Shown: positions 17,320 through 29,216, numbered from the stretch's first letter. The stretch: DNA of 64,000 nt from Verrucomicrobiaceae bacterium (GCA_016713035.1 JADJPW010000006.1:248001-312000), one strand, 5' to 3'. The notes: a model not told the origin generated them from the sequence alone. Made by a program: numbers and translations.

Positions 17320-17985
17320 TTACCAGTTTTTAATCCACTTGTTGGCTGATGTTGGGCTGTCCTGTGTATCCAGAGAACGCATTGTCGTGTTTTGCTCATC
17401 ATCTGCATAGGACCAGAGGTCGTAAGTGGAATTGATCGTGAGAGGCTCAGGTGCAACTCCTCCCACAGCCACGGCAGCTTTGATGTACTGGAATGGGTTG
17501 TTGAAGGCGTCAATGATCATGTAGCTCTCTCCGATTTTGCGCCACATGGCTGGTGGCATGTCTTTAAATAGCACTTGCGAGATTTCCTCTGTGGTGAAAT
17601 TCCCATCAGATTGAGGGCTGGCGCCTTCTGCGGCGCTATTTTCACCACCTTTGATGGCGTCAAATCCATCTCCGCGCAATGCTTGGTAGAGGCATTTGGC
17701 TCCACCTACTGTGAAGGTTTTTCCTGGCCGCACTTCATAGGTCTCATCCGTCGAGGCTGGCTCTGGATATTCACCATATTTGTCCAGATACTCTTCGAGG
17801 GTGGACTCCACTGCGGTCATGGTGGCCTCAGTAGTTCGGCGTTTAGAGCCCTTCATGGCATAATTGTAGCCGCCAATGGTTAGCGCTGCGAGGACCATGA
17901 TGATCGAGATGACGATCATCATTTCCGCAAGGGTGAAGCCGGAGTTGGTGCGTGAAGAAACACGGATTTTCATGGTAATGTTCAT
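17320..17985 (-). CDS. Type II secretion/type IV pseudopilin, GspG-like
   Basis: 221 residues with a class III prepilin leader: SRTNSG followed by FTLAEMMIVISIIMVLAALT, the canonical GFxLxE cleavage/methylation site and hydrophobic spine. Glu5 of the mature protein is present. The downstream part contains LEEYLDKYGEYPEP, typical of GspG-like major pseudopilins, and a longer variable region. The inner-membrane gspF gene lies immediately upstream on the same strand. Start could be M1 or the Met at residue 5 (17973). Confidence 0.83.
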   Translation of the reverse strand: MNITMKIRVSSRTNSGFTLAEMMIVISIIMVLAALTIGGYNYAMKGSKRRTTEATMTAVESTLEEYLDKYGEYPEPASTDETYEVRPGKTFTVGGAKCLYQALRGDGFDAIKGGENSAAEGASPQSDGNFTTEEISQVLFKDMPPAMWRKIGESYMIIDAFNNPFQYIKAAVAVGGVAPEPLTINSTYDLWSYADDEQNTTMRSLDTQDSPTSANKWIKNW

Positions 17986-18072
17986 CCTGGGGTTAGTGGG
18001 TGTTCGTCATTTCAGGTGGGGGCGGCGTTCAAATCCAATGAGTCAAACGCCACCTACCTGATTTCTGTAGGG

Positions 18073-19350
18073 CTAGCCGCCGCCACCACCGCTGAGGTTC
18101 TTGATCACGTCGATGAGTGGGAGGAAGAGAGCCAGCACGATCACGCCGACGACCAGCGCCAGCACGACGATCATGAGAGGCTCCAGCATTGAAGTAAGTG
18201 CGGAAACGGAGTTATCCACCTCGTCTTCATACACATCAGCGATTTTCAGAAGCATCTCGGGGAGCTGGCCGGTTTCCTCGCCCACGTCCACCATGGAGAT
18301 CACCATGGGCGGGAAAACGCCACTACCTTCCAGCGGAGCGACCATGGATTCACCTTCTTTGACGGCGTCATGCACTTTGGCAATAGCGTCAGACACGACG
18401 ACGTTGCCTGCTGTATCACGCGTAATATTGAGAGCCTGGAGGATCGGCACGCCAGAGGTCACAAGTGTGCCCAGTGTGCGGGTGAAGCGGGAAATGGCCG
18501 TCTTGCGCTGGACATCGCCAAAGAGTGGCAATTTCAGCTTCATGCTATCGATCCAGCGGCGACCACCCTTTGTGGCAGCCATGGCACGCCACAGAAGGAA
18601 GATGGCGATCAGCACTGCTGAGATGTGGAAGATGTACTCATACATCCAGCGGCTGAAACCGATGACGATTTTGGTCAGTTCTGGCAGCTTGTCCTTTGAG
18701 CCGAGCATGTCCTCGAAAATGGTCTCAAAGCGCGGCACGATGACCAGCATGAGGAAGACCATGATGCCTGCTGCGATGCACATCACGATGATGGGATACA
18801 CCATCGCCGCGACGATCTTGTTTTTGAGCTTCTGCGCTTTTTCTTGGTATTCTGCTAGACGGTTGAGGACGAGTTCGAGCACACCACCGAGCTCCCCGGC
18901 CTTCACCATGTTCACATAAAGCTTATTAAAGATGCGCGGGTATTGCTGGAGGCTTTCGGAGAAGGTGCTGCCGGTCTGCACATTTTCTGCCAGCGTATTG
19001 ATCGTGGCCTTCATCACGGGGATGGGCTCCTGGCGGCCTAGCACGGTGAGTCCACGCAGGAGAGGCAAGCCGGAATCGATCAGTGTGGCGAGCTGTCGGG
19101 TGAATATCATCAGCACCTTGCCCTTCACGCGGGCATTGGCACCCACGCGGACGACTTTTTCCTTACCCTTCGTGGACTTGGCCTTCTTTTTGATTGCCGC
19201 AGCGGCACCTGCGCCTTCGGCGGCTACCTGTGTGGGATACAGGCCGCCAGCGCGGAGCTGATTGTAGGCGTCGGCTTCTGAGGCGGCGTCGAGATCTCCG
19301 GTAGTCTCCTGACCGTTCTGATCGAGGGCGATGTAATGGAACTTGGGCAT
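18073..19350 (-). CDS. Type II secretion system F family protein (GspF/PilC)
   Basis: 425 residues. N-terminal region FHYIALDQNGQETTGDLDAA is the usual PilC/GspF start, then two T2SSF domains: FTRQLATLIDSGLPLLRGL and ISRFTRTLGTLVTSGVPILQAL, each followed by long helices and membrane segments (IVMCIAAGIMVFLMLVIVP; PLMIVVLALVVGVIVLALFL). The polytopic platform protein links the assembly ATPase to the pseudopilus. It ends in a Gly tail. Operon with the GspG-like gene, 87 nt downstream. Confidence 0.9.
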   Translation of the reverse strand: MPKFHYIALDQNGQETTGDLDAASEADAYNQLRAGGLYPTQVAAEGAGAAAAIKKKAKSTKGKEKVVRVGANARVKGKVLMIFTRQLATLIDSGLPLLRGLTVLGRQEPIPVMKATINTLAENVQTGSTFSESLQQYPRIFNKLYVNMVKAGELGGVLELVLNRLAEYQEKAQKLKNKIVAAMVYPIIVMCIAAGIMVFLMLVIVPRFETIFEDMLGSKDKLPELTKIVIGFSRWMYEYIFHISAVLIAIFLLWRAMAATKGGRRWIDSMKLKLPLFGDVQRKTAISRFTRTLGTLVTSGVPILQALNITRDTAGNVVVSDAIAKVHDAVKEGESMVAPLEGSGVFPPMVISMVDVGEETGQLPEMLLKIADVYEDEVDNSVSALTSMLEPLMIVVLALVVGVIVLALFLPLIDVIKNLSGGGGG

Positions 19351-19564
19351 AGATGGATGTGAAAAAGAGTCCGCAGCGCGGAAATAAGCAAAGAGGAAAT
19401 CCAGATTACCGGGATGGCTGGCCTTCTGTCCAACATTTTTTCTCCTCTTATCTCTTCATTCTTCCATGAATCCACCTGGCGCAGGGTTGCACAGGCCAGG
19501 ATGAGGAGTAGGACAGGCCACTGAGCGCTGTTTCGCGCTTATTTCACCCTACTCACTTCACCGC

Positions 19565-20557
19565 GTGCCTTTTAAAGCCGAACATGCCCTCAGCCTCCTC
19601 GCAAGAGCCCGTGACAATGGTCGTCTGGGGCATGCCTACCTCATCAGTGGTCCGAAAGAGGCACGCCTTGAGTTTTTTGCCGCTGGGGTGCTCGATATGC
19701 TTACGGGGGTAAAAAGCGGCAGCCTCGATTCCTGGGAGGGCAGGGGGGCTGTCATCCTCCGTCCTCAGAGTAAATCACGCCGCATCACCATCGGGGATGA
19801 CGGTGACGATCCAGGCACGATCCGCTTTTTGGAAAAACGCATCCGCCAAGTAGCTGCCGCTGATGGTTGGAAGCTCGGCGTCATCGTCGATGCCGAGCGC
19901 ATGAACGTCCAGGCGCAGAATGCCTTCCTGAAGACCCTCGAAGAGCCGCCGCCGCGCACCCTGTTGCTGCTCCTCAGCACCCAGCCCCAGCAGCTCCTTC
20001 CGACCATTCAGTCCCGCGTCATCGAAATCGCTCTCATGCCGCCGCCGGGAGCTCGCCAGTTCTCCGAGCACGAGCGAAAGCTCCTCATCGTACTCGAAAA
20101 AATGACCGCACGCTCCACTGGCTCACTTTCAGGAGCTTTGGCCGTGAAGACAGAGTTCGAGACCATTTTGGAAGAACTCCATGAGGACATCAAAAAGCGC
20201 CACGAAGCCGGATTTGAGCGCGATCAGGAACATTATGGCAAAACCACTGACGGCGTTTGGCTCCGTCAGCGTGAGGAACAAGTGGAGGCCGCCATCGAGG
20301 CCGACTACCTCCAGCACCGCACGGCTCTCATGGATCTGCTCTTGTCCTGGTTTGGCGATGTAGCACGGCAGCAAGCCGGGGCCGAGCACCTGGACCTCCC
20401 GCTGAATCAGAAAGCTACCGCTACGCTTGGCCAGCGCTGGTCGCCCGGAGAGGTCACTCGCCGCATTCAGACTCTGCGCCAGCTCGACAGCCATCTCCAC
20501 ACGAACGTGAATGAAGGCCTCGCCCTCGAAGTCTGCTTCATCCAGGCTTTTGCCTGA
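19565..20557 (+). CDS. holB: DNA polymerase III delta-prime subunit-like clamp-loader protein
   Basis: 330 residues from a GTG at 19565. N-terminal AAA+ fold without a good Walker A (LGHAYLISGPKEARLEFFA), then VIVDAERMNVQAQNAFLKTL followed by EEPPPRTLLLLLST and IQSRVIEI, the classic delta-prime/HolB sequence including the SRC-like arginine region. Consistent with a non-ATP-binding clamp-loader subunit. The C-terminal half (about 200-330) is a collar-like helical part with LHTNVNEGLALEV. The gene ends shortly before tRNA-Ser. Confidence 0.87.
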   Translation: MPFKAEHALSLLARARDNGRLGHAYLISGPKEARLEFFAAGVLDMLTGVKSGSLDSWEGRGAVILRPQSKSRRITIGDDGDDPGTIRFLEKRIRQVAAADGWKLGVIVDAERMNVQAQNAFLKTLEEPPPRTLLLLLSTQPQQLLPTIQSRVIEIALMPPPGARQFSEHERKLLIVLEKMTARSTGSLSGALAVKTEFETILEELHEDIKKRHEAGFERDQEHYGKTTDGVWLRQREEQVEAAIEADYLQHRTALMDLLLSWFGDVARQQAGAEHLDLPLNQKATATLGQRWSPGEVTRRIQTLRQLDSHLHTNVNEGLALEVCFIQAFA

Positions 20558-20578
20558 TTTTCCCTCTTCAGAGGGAGG

Positions 20579-20669
20579 TGGCGGAGAGAGAGGGATTCGA
20601 ACCCTCGGTAGCTGTTAAGGCTACGCATCTTTAGCAAAGATGTGCTTTCGACCACTCAGCCATCTCTCC
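20579..20669 (-). tRNA. tRNA-Ser (anticodon GCT)
   Basis: Read on the minus strand from 20669. Acceptor stem GGAGAGA/TCTCTCC closes, discriminator G, encoded CCA ending at 20579. Anticodon stem-loop CATCT-TTGCTAA-AGATG gives GCT (reads AGC/AGU). The long variable arm marks a class II tRNA, and the T arm carries GGTTCGAATCC. Total 91 nt. Confidence 0.96.
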
Positions 20670-20740
20670 AATTGCTCGGTTGGCCGTGCGACCTGCGAAC
20701 GCCTCTATTTAGCGTTTGCCGCGCCGAAGCGTCAAACGAA

Positions 20741-21706
20741 ATGTCGGCTCAATCTCAAATGAAATTCAAATCACCCATGCTTGCGTGCCTGCCGCACGGA
20801 AAAGCCCTGCTCGGACTCTCCGGCGGGCGTGATTCCGTGGCACTCCTGCACCTCCTGCTCGCTGCTGGATGCCGTGAGCTCATTCTTTGCCATCTGAATC
20901 ATCATTTGCGCGGTGCGGAGTCTGATGCCGATGCCGAGTTCGTGCGTGAGCTGGCCCGAAAAATGGCCCTTCCATGCGAAATCGCCAAAACCAACGTCAA
21001 AGGGCTCGCGAAGCGGAAAAAGCTCTCGCTCGAAACCGCCGCCCGTGAGGCCCGACACGCCTTTTTTCGCCGAATGAGCCGAAAACACGGCACACAGGCT
21101 GTTTTGCTCGCTCACCATGCCGATGACCAGGCGGAGACCATTCTGGGCAATGTCCTACGGGGGTGTGGGCTCGATGGACTCGGCGGCATGCGCCTCTCCA
21201 CCGTGCTGGAGGATGGACTCCTTTTGCTACGACCGCTTTTGCTCACCACGCGGGCTCAGATCGATGCCTATTTGGCTTCTCACCGCCTGAAATGGCGTGA
21301 TGACAGCAGCAATGACTCTGCCGAGTACCGCCGGAATCGCCTTCGTCATGAGGCTTTGCCGTTGCTCTCGGACGTGGCGGGGCGTGAGGTCGCTCCGTTG
21401 CTCAATCGCCTGGGCAGTCTCGCGGCGCAGGACGAAGCATGCCTCAATCGCCTCGCCAGCGCTGAATTGGCCACTTTTCAGCGTCCAGATGGCCTGCACG
21501 ACCTGCGGCGGCTCTCCACGCTCGATCCAGCGCTGCTCTCCCGCCTCCTCGCCATCTGGATGCGTGATTCTCTACGACTTTCAGGCATCGGATTTGATGA
21601 AATCCAGCGTGCGATGCACATGCTTGCCCCTGGTGGTCCCGCGAAGATTAATCTACCCGGCGGGCATCACTTGCGGCGCAAAGCGGGCCGCTTGTGGCTG
21701 GAGTAA
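20741..21706 (+). CDS. tilS: tRNA(Ile)-lysidine synthase
   Basis: 321 residues from ATG 20741; a longer open frame upstream overlaps tRNA-Ser and is rejected. Seen: PP-loop LLGLSGGRDSVALLHLL, CHLNHHLRGAESDADAEF, LAHHADDQAETILGNVLRGCG and WRDDSSNDSAEYRRNRLRH, the ordered TilS motifs. Modifies C34 of tRNA-Ile(CAU) to lysidine with ATP and lysine, an essential decoding step. Short: the C-terminal TilS domains of the longer E. coli type are largely absent, with only a brief tail (GGPAKINLPGGHHLRRKA). Confidence 0.93.
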   Translation: MSAQSQMKFKSPMLACLPHGKALLGLSGGRDSVALLHLLLAAGCRELILCHLNHHLRGAESDADAEFVRELARKMALPCEIAKTNVKGLAKRKKLSLETAAREARHAFFRRMSRKHGTQAVLLAHHADDQAETILGNVLRGCGLDGLGGMRLSTVLEDGLLLLRPLLLTTRAQIDAYLASHRLKWRDDSSNDSAEYRRNRLRHEALPLLSDVAGREVAPLLNRLGSLAAQDEACLNRLASAELATFQRPDGLHDLRRLSTLDPALLSRLLAIWMRDSLRLSGIGFDEIQRAMHMLAPGGPAKINLPGGHHLRRKAGRLWLE

Positions 21707-21712
21707 AAGTGC

Positions 21713-22162
21713 TCACATTCCAGCCAGTGCAGAGTCCAAAGCACCCTCGATGGGCCGTGGGCCATCACCGCGCAGCTTTTCATCCAGAGCCTCCAGACGC
21801 TGAATGAGGTCTGCGACGTGTTTACGCGGATACATGCCGCCAGCCGCCTCACAGAAGTGTGTGCGGCAGCCAAATGGGCGATGCGCATACACCGTGCAGC
21901 GGCCATCCTGGCCCAGTAGCGGGCAGGCACCATCCGCATGCGGTTTGACTCGTGTGCGACCACTCGCCCGCACTCCTTTGGCCAAAAATAGAGCCTCGCC
22001 GCGTGTCAGCATTGGCGTGCGGCCTGTGATGCGGAACTGGCAACAACCCGTGCGCATCGCGCAATCACGCGGTAGGGCACGGCGCTCGATTTCGGCATAA
22101 ATCGCACGGATTTCCGGTTCGTAGTCCACGGCGATCGCCGTGGTCTGGCGGCCTTTTTTCAT
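21713..22162 (-). CDS. YkgJ-type cysteine-cluster protein
   Basis: 149 residues with cysteines in the order of the YkgJ/CxxCxxCC family: CAMRTGCCQF, ACPLLGQDGRCTVYAHRPFG and CRTHFCEA. This family is thought to bind zinc or an iron-sulfur centre; no enzyme activity is assigned. It lies 2 nt downstream of proA on the same strand, so it is probably co-transcribed. The convergent tilS ends 7 nt away. Confidence 0.8.
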   Translation of the reverse strand: MKKGRQTTAIAVDYEPEIRAIYAEIERRALPRDCAMRTGCCQFRITGRTPMLTRGEALFLAKGVRASGRTRVKPHADGACPLLGQDGRCTVYAHRPFGCRTHFCEAAGGMYPRKHVADLIQRLEALDEKLRGDGPRPIEGALDSALAGM

Positions 22163-22164
22163 GT

Positions 22165-23433
22165 TTAGCTGCGGATCTGGCCGTCGCCGTTCACGAGATA
22201 TTTATAGCTGCAAAGCTCTGCCAACCCCATCGGGCCACGAGCGTGCAATTTATCCGTGGAAATGCCGATTTCGGCCCCGAAGCCGAACTCGCCGCCGTCG
22301 TTGAAACGAGTGCTCGCGTTGTGCAGCACCACAGCACTGTCCACTTCATGTTGGAAGCGTGCGGCGGCCTGTGCATCACGCGTGATGATGCTGTCCGTGT
22401 GGTGAGAGCCGTATTGATTGATGTGAGCGATAGCATCTTCCAAACCGGACACTGTTTTCGCAGAGAGGATGAGGTCGAGGTATTCCGTGCTCCAATCCTC
22501 CTCTGTCGCAGCTTTGGCAGGCACGCCGAGATGTGCTAGCGCCTCCGCATCGCCACGCAGCTCCACTTTGGCCTCTGCTAGCCGCTTTCCAGCCTGTGGA
22601 TAAAATTTCGCGGCGATAGTGCGGTGCACCAAAATGGTCTCCAGTGCATTGCAGACGCCGGGTTTCTGACATTTCGCGTTTTCGATGATGCGCACGGCCA
22701 TCTCCACATCCGCGTCTTCATGCACATACACATGGCAGACGCCGTCGTAGTGCTTGATGACGGGCATGCGGGCCGTGGAGACGACTTTTTCGATCAGCCC
22801 CTTCCCACCGCGTGGGATGATGAGGTCAATAAACTGGTCCATCCGTGCCATGTGCTCCACGCTGGCCCGGTCGGTAAATGGAATGAGCTGAATGCTATCC
22901 GGTGGCAGGCCGGCACGCTCACCACCGGCTTGGAGGGCTGCTGCGAGGGCTCGGTTGCTATCAATCGCCTCTGAGCCACCGCGTAGGATCGTCGCATTGC
23001 CAGTTTTGAAGCACAGGGATGCTGCATCCGTCGTCACATTCGGCCTGGACTCGAAAATGATGCCGATCACGCCGATGGGCACGCGCACTTTGCGAATGTG
23101 CAGCCCATTGGGGCGCGTCCACTCGCTTAGTTGCTCGCCTACAGGGTCAGGTAGCGCGGCGACCTCACGCACAGCCTCGGCGATGCCTTTGAGTCGCTTC
23201 GCATCGAGTGTGAGACGGTCAATCATCGCGGCGGAGAGGCCATTTTCTCGGGCTCGGGCCAAATCGAGCGCATTGGCAGCTAAGATGGCCTCTTGGCGTG
23301 CCATGATCTCATCGGCCATGGCACACAGAATCGTGTTTTTTTGGTCGCTGCTCAGATTGACGAGTCCACGAGAGGCTGCGCGGGCACGGCGGCCCATGTC
23401 ATGGATGGCAGATTGGATGTCGGAGTCGGTCAT
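22165..23433 (-). CDS. proA: Glutamate-5-semialdehyde dehydrogenase
   Basis: 422 residues from ATG 23433 (MTDSDIQSAIHDMGRRARAA); the frame stays open further upstream without family support. Seen: VPIGVIGIIFESRPNVTTDA, LCFKTGNATILRGGSEAI, IPRGGKGLI, VCHVYVHEDADVEMA and CQKPGVCNALETILVH with the catalytic Cys, all typical of gamma-glutamyl phosphate reductase. NADPH-dependent second step of proline synthesis. No proB is adjacent. Confidence 0.95.
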   Translation of the reverse strand: MTDSDIQSAIHDMGRRARAASRGLVNLSSDQKNTILCAMADEIMARQEAILAANALDLARARENGLSAAMIDRLTLDAKRLKGIAEAVREVAALPDPVGEQLSEWTRPNGLHIRKVRVPIGVIGIIFESRPNVTTDAASLCFKTGNATILRGGSEAIDSNRALAAALQAGGERAGLPPDSIQLIPFTDRASVEHMARMDQFIDLIIPRGGKGLIEKVVSTARMPVIKHYDGVCHVYVHEDADVEMAVRIIENAKCQKPGVCNALETILVHRTIAAKFYPQAGKRLAEAKVELRGDAEALAHLGVPAKAATEEDWSTEYLDLILSAKTVSGLEDAIAHINQYGSHHTDSIITRDAQAAARFQHEVDSAVVLHNASTRFNDGGEFGFGAEIGISTDKLHARGPMGLAELCSYKYLVNGDGQIRS

Positions 23434-23637
23434 AGGAAACGATGAATCGTGAAAAGCATGGGGCGCAAATCTACTCCGCGATGAAGGAGAAATCGCCCGC
23501 ATTCAAGCTGGGCCTGTAAAAAACACGCATTTCTTCGCTGCCAAGCTCTGAGCGGAGCAGGCTAGCGTGGTTTTGGCACGAAGTGACTTCTGTCAGTGTT
23601 TCCTGACCACCTCCGTTTCGGAGTGTATGGCGATTCG

Positions 23638-24804
23638 TTACAACGTCTGATGGATGCGTCCGAGGGCCATGAGGATGTAGCTGGTGGTGAGGACGGAGTC
23701 GCTTTCCATCCAGCGGCCTTGGTCATTGATCCAGGAGCCGTCGCCTTTTTGGAGGTTGAGGAGCTTTTGGGCGATGTCGGCCCGCCAGTCGATGAGTTTG
23801 CCGTCTTTGGTCTTGATGAAGTCCACTCCGGCGATGGAGAGGGCTTTGCTCATGGTGTGGTAGTAATAGTAGAGGCCCTGGGCTCCGAGGCCGGGATTTT
23901 CCTCGACAGTGTAGTTTTTCTGGAGCCATTCGAGCACGGCTTTGACGCGGGGATCATTCTTGTCGAGTCCGGCGTAGATGAAGCTGAGCAGGCCCGCATA
24001 GCTGATGCTGCCGTAGCTGCGGAGTGAGACGGTGCCATCGGGGTTTTCCACTTTGGCACCACGGGTTTCGGTTGGGTTGTAGATGAAGCCGCCAGCGTCA
24101 GCGGGGTCTTTGCTGACCCAGGCGGATTTATTGCTTTCGGGGCGGTTTTGACAGCGCTGGATGAAGTCGATCGCGGCGGCGAAATTGAGCTGGGGCTCAC
24201 CAGCGGCCTTCTCTGGCTTGTCGGCGAAGAGAGTCTGCGCGTAGTAGAGGGCTTCGAGGGCGAAGGTGGTGTTGGAAAGGTCGGCGTGGGTGGCCTTTTC
24301 TTCGCCGTAGCCGATGCCGCCGTCGGTGGGGGCGTCGTTTTTGCCTTTTTCATCGAGATCGAGCTGGCGGCTGACCAGGTAGCGGCGTGCTTTGAGCATG
24401 ATTTGCTCGTTTTCAAGCTTCGGGTTCAGCAGCAGGGCCGTGAGGGCGATAGCGGTGTTGTAGGTGGCGCGGGCTTTGATGCAGATGCTGCCGTCTGGTT
24501 TGGCGTTGCTGATGAGGTAGGCGCAGGCTTTTTCGACATGGGCGGGCACGGGATCGCCAGGTTTGCGGTTCGGGTCGAGCATGAAGCTGGCGACGGCGAG
24601 GCCGGTTTGGGCGACGGGCTCGGCCTCTCCCCATTGACCTGTCTGGGGATTTTGTTTGCCAAGGAGGTAGCGTAGGCCCCTCTCGCTGGCGAGGCGTAGC
24701 TCTTGCTTGAGAGACTCGTGCCGTGGTGGCTGAGTTGTGGTCTGCGCCAATAGGGTGGTGGCCGCAGTGGCGAGGAGGAGGGTGAGGGTGGTGCGCTTTT
24801 TCAT
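23638..24804 (-). CDS. Secreted prenyltransferase/squalene-cyclase-like alpha/alpha toroid protein
   Basis: 388 residues from ATG 24804, which opens a signal peptide (MKKRTTLTLLLATAATTLLA). The mature protein shows repeated helical units with GLRYLLGKQNPQTGQWGEAE, LISNAKPDGSICIKARATYN, FIQRCQNRPESN and GLYYYYHTMSKAL, the pattern of prenyltransferase/squalene-oxidase repeats. The DxDD catalytic motif of squalene-hopene cyclases is not seen, so a cyclase is unlikely. Such exported toroids are common in Planctomycetes and Verrucomicrobia with unknown function. Confidence 0.75.
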   Translation of the reverse strand: MKKRTTLTLLLATAATTLLAQTTTQPPRHESLKQELRLASERGLRYLLGKQNPQTGQWGEAEPVAQTGLAVASFMLDPNRKPGDPVPAHVEKACAYLISNAKPDGSICIKARATYNTAIALTALLLNPKLENEQIMLKARRYLVSRQLDLDEKGKNDAPTDGGIGYGEEKATHADLSNTTFALEALYYAQTLFADKPEKAAGEPQLNFAAAIDFIQRCQNRPESNKSAWVSKDPADAGGFIYNPTETRGAKVENPDGTVSLRSYGSISYAGLLSFIYAGLDKNDPRVKAVLEWLQKNYTVEENPGLGAQGLYYYYHTMSKALSIAGVDFIKTKDGKLIDWRADIAQKLLNLQKGDGSWINDQGRWMESDSVLTTSYILMALGRIHQTL

Positions 24805-24947
24805 AAGATGATGGGAGATCATTGGATATAAGTGCTGCGGGTCAATGCGGAAGGCTGTCGCTGGCTGGCTCTGGGGCAGTTCTTGACCGCTCGGGCCTAT
24901 ACGATGAGCGTTTCTTGCCCGTTGAAGCGGCTGGGCGGCGGTCCTCC

Positions 24948-26714
24948 TTATGGCTGGGCGGGCTTGTAGGGCTGGAACTTCATCTTAAAAAGGCCGGGGA
25001 GCTGCGGGTCTTTTTCCAGGAGAAAATCGAGTTCATGCTGCTCTCGGTAGTATTGCCGGAGGGCGGTGGCGTATTGATAAAATTCCGCCTCTTTGGGCTG
25101 CTGGACGAAATAGACATGCGGCTGGCGTGCGATGGCAAGATAGGGGGCCTCCGCGTCGAGTCCGATGGAGGTGAGGTAGCGATGCAAGTGCGGGGACTGA
25201 TTCAGCCAGCCGAGGGAGATGACTTTCGCATCGGCGAGGGGGAGCGAGTGGATGGGACGCAACGGGGAGAGGCTATCGACAGCGATGGCCCCGCCGACAT
25301 TGTAGAGAACGGCATCTGGCGGGAGGTGGCGCCGCCAGGCGGCTAGGCGCTGTTCGATGCCAGTGGCATTTTTCTCAGCGAAACCCGTCCAGGCCACGCA
25401 ATACAGGTGAAAGGTCTGCAATGGATAGATCAGTAAAGCGAGACCGAGCAGGCCCAGGAGCCGTCTTTTTCGGTCATCGAGAGGATACTCATCCGCACTG
25501 GCTGGGAGGCACAGGAGCAGCAGCGTGCTCCAGTTGGCAAAAAGAATGCCCACGGCCATGACTCGCAGCGGGAGGCGATTCACGATGCCATCGAGATACA
25601 GCAGGAGTAGAAAGACACTTCCCCAAACACACGCGATCACGCCGAAGCGCCGCCAACCCCACGCATGCAGCAGGAGTAAGCTAGCGGGTAAAGCCCAAAA
25701 CAGCGCATGGAGCTGGATGGTCTTGCTGATTTTGGTCAAAAGATCCGCGAGCATGCTCTGACTACTCTTTGCCCCATCCGCACCTGCTCCTGGCAGCGTC
25801 AGCGCCTCCTGGACGGCAGTGGCGAGTTTTTCGGGCACGATGCGCTGGGAGTCCAGATACTGCCAGCTAGCCAGCATGTCATAATCGTTCCGTGTGATGC
25901 CATGGCGGGCAAAAACGGGCGCTGTGACCTCATTCCAGACGACGCGTTGGGTGTCGATGATTTCAGATTTTGCGGTGTTCAGCGTCTGCCACCGCTGCCA
26001 GCCCGCATCACCATAGTACAGCCCTGCTGAAAGCCGTACCAGAGCCAGCACGGCTGCCAGCGTGAGGAGGGCAGGGGCCATCCGCCGCCACGCGATGCTG
26101 CTCAGGTAAAAAACGCCGCCCCAGAGTGGCAGAGAAAGCACTGCGACCATCAGAGCACTGTCGAGACGCAGCATCGCCCCGATGAGCAGCATCACCAGAG
26201 TCACGCCACGCTCAAAAAGGCGTATGCGGCCATCCGTAGCCGGTTGGAGGACCTGTGAGAGCCCCAAGACCGTCCCCGCCGTGAAACAGAGCCCAGCGAC
26301 GAGAGTAAACTGCACATTCGTCATGCAAAGCCCCGTCGCCGTCGCCACGAGCAGGATCAAAAACAGGCGCAGCATCCCTGAGCGTCGCACCCGCAGCACC
26401 GCCGCATGCAGGGATGTCAGTGCCAGCGCGGTGAGCGTGAGCAGCACCACGCCATGCCAGCCTACATCCGGCCATAAACGGTAGAGGCGACTGAGAACCT
26501 CACCATAAAGTGGATGAATGAAAAGGAGCAGCGCGGAAGGCTCAGCAGAGGACCACACACCAGCCGCGATCATGTCCATGCCCATGTCATCATTGCTCTC
26601 ATAGGATGGCCTGCCGATGAAAAGAAGGAAGGCGCTAGAGCAAAGGGGCGAGGTCAGGAGTGCCTCTAGCCAGATGGATAAGCTAGAGCGCAGGGAGGGG
26701 GAGGGAGACGACAT
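24948..26714 (-). CDS. Large multi-pass membrane protein, glycosyltransferase-39-like architecture
   Basis: 588 residues from ATG 26714 (MSSPSPSLRSSLSIW). At least ten hydrophobic segments, for example VVLLTLTALALTSLHAAVL, MLRLFLILLVATATGLCM and LLGLLGLALLIYPLQTF, then a soluble C-terminal domain after about residue 450 with LPPDAVLYNVGGAIAVDSLS. The acidic SNDDMGMDM early loop recalls the Asp-rich first loop of GT-C enzymes, but no signature is firm. Likely an inner-membrane protein of envelope glycan assembly, by architecture only. Confidence 0.6.
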   Translation of the reverse strand: MSSPSPSLRSSLSIWLEALLTSPLCSSAFLLFIGRPSYESNDDMGMDMIAAGVWSSAEPSALLLFIHPLYGEVLSRLYRLWPDVGWHGVVLLTLTALALTSLHAAVLRVRRSGMLRLFLILLVATATGLCMTNVQFTLVAGLCFTAGTVLGLSQVLQPATDGRIRLFERGVTLVMLLIGAMLRLDSALMVAVLSLPLWGGVFYLSSIAWRRMAPALLTLAAVLALVRLSAGLYYGDAGWQRWQTLNTAKSEIIDTQRVVWNEVTAPVFARHGITRNDYDMLASWQYLDSQRIVPEKLATAVQEALTLPGAGADGAKSSQSMLADLLTKISKTIQLHALFWALPASLLLLHAWGWRRFGVIACVWGSVFLLLLYLDGIVNRLPLRVMAVGILFANWSTLLLLCLPASADEYPLDDRKRRLLGLLGLALLIYPLQTFHLYCVAWTGFAEKNATGIEQRLAAWRRHLPPDAVLYNVGGAIAVDSLSPLRPIHSLPLADAKVISLGWLNQSPHLHRYLTSIGLDAEAPYLAIARQPHVYFVQQPKEAEFYQYATALRQYYREQHELDFLLEKDPQLPGLFKMKFQPYKPAQP

Positions 26715-26877
26715 TGGCACAAAACTTACCCAACTGGCTGCCGTGAAGTCCAACGAAATTCATTTCTGTGCTCCAGATGGAGCTAGCGTATCTCCTGTAG
26801 CATAGCAGAAGACGCCTGAATCCTTGTTCCTCACAACGCCGACATGGAGTTTTTTTGCAAAGCTCCAAACCGACGTC

Positions 26878-27042
26878 TCAATAACTCACATCTTCCAAGA
26901 AGTCTTCACGCCACTCGTCCTCACTCTGGAACATGTGCCTTTGTAAAAACCAACTGCTTCCCCACTTGGGCATGAGAACGCTGTTGAAGTAGAAATTCCA
27001 AGGGTAGTCCTTGTCAGGGTAACTGTCTCGGCAGTCAGTCAT
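26878..27042 (-). CDS. Possible small protein of unknown family
   Basis: 54 residues if started at ATG 27042 (MTDCRDSYPDKDYPWNFYFN), 68 if started at 27084. It is rich in aromatic and acidic residues (QSEDEWREDFLEDVSY) with no membrane segment or known motif. The stretch is AT-richer than its neighbours and codon use differs, so it could be a remnant of a longer gene. Kept with low confidence because the composition is protein-like and the region is otherwise empty. Confidence 0.3.
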   Translation of the reverse strand: MTDCRDSYPDKDYPWNFYFNSVLMPKWGSSWFLQRHMFQSEDEWREDFLEDVSY

Positions 27043-27094
27043 TTTGAAAGATGCCGGGTGGGCGCTTCTAGGTTTCAGAATCACCTCAATGGCA

Positions 27095-29056
<1,962 letters not shown>

Positions 29057-29216
29057 AGGGCGGCGCACTTGGCGCAAGGCGTGGGTGGTTTCAAGCCGCA
29101 AAGCGGAGTGGTGATGAGCTGCGAAAACATGGGTGGTGGTCATTCTGCCTTGGACGTTTGCGTTGCGCAGGGGGGCAGGGCATGATGTGGGGCCTGATTC
29201 CGGGCTAGATCGTCGC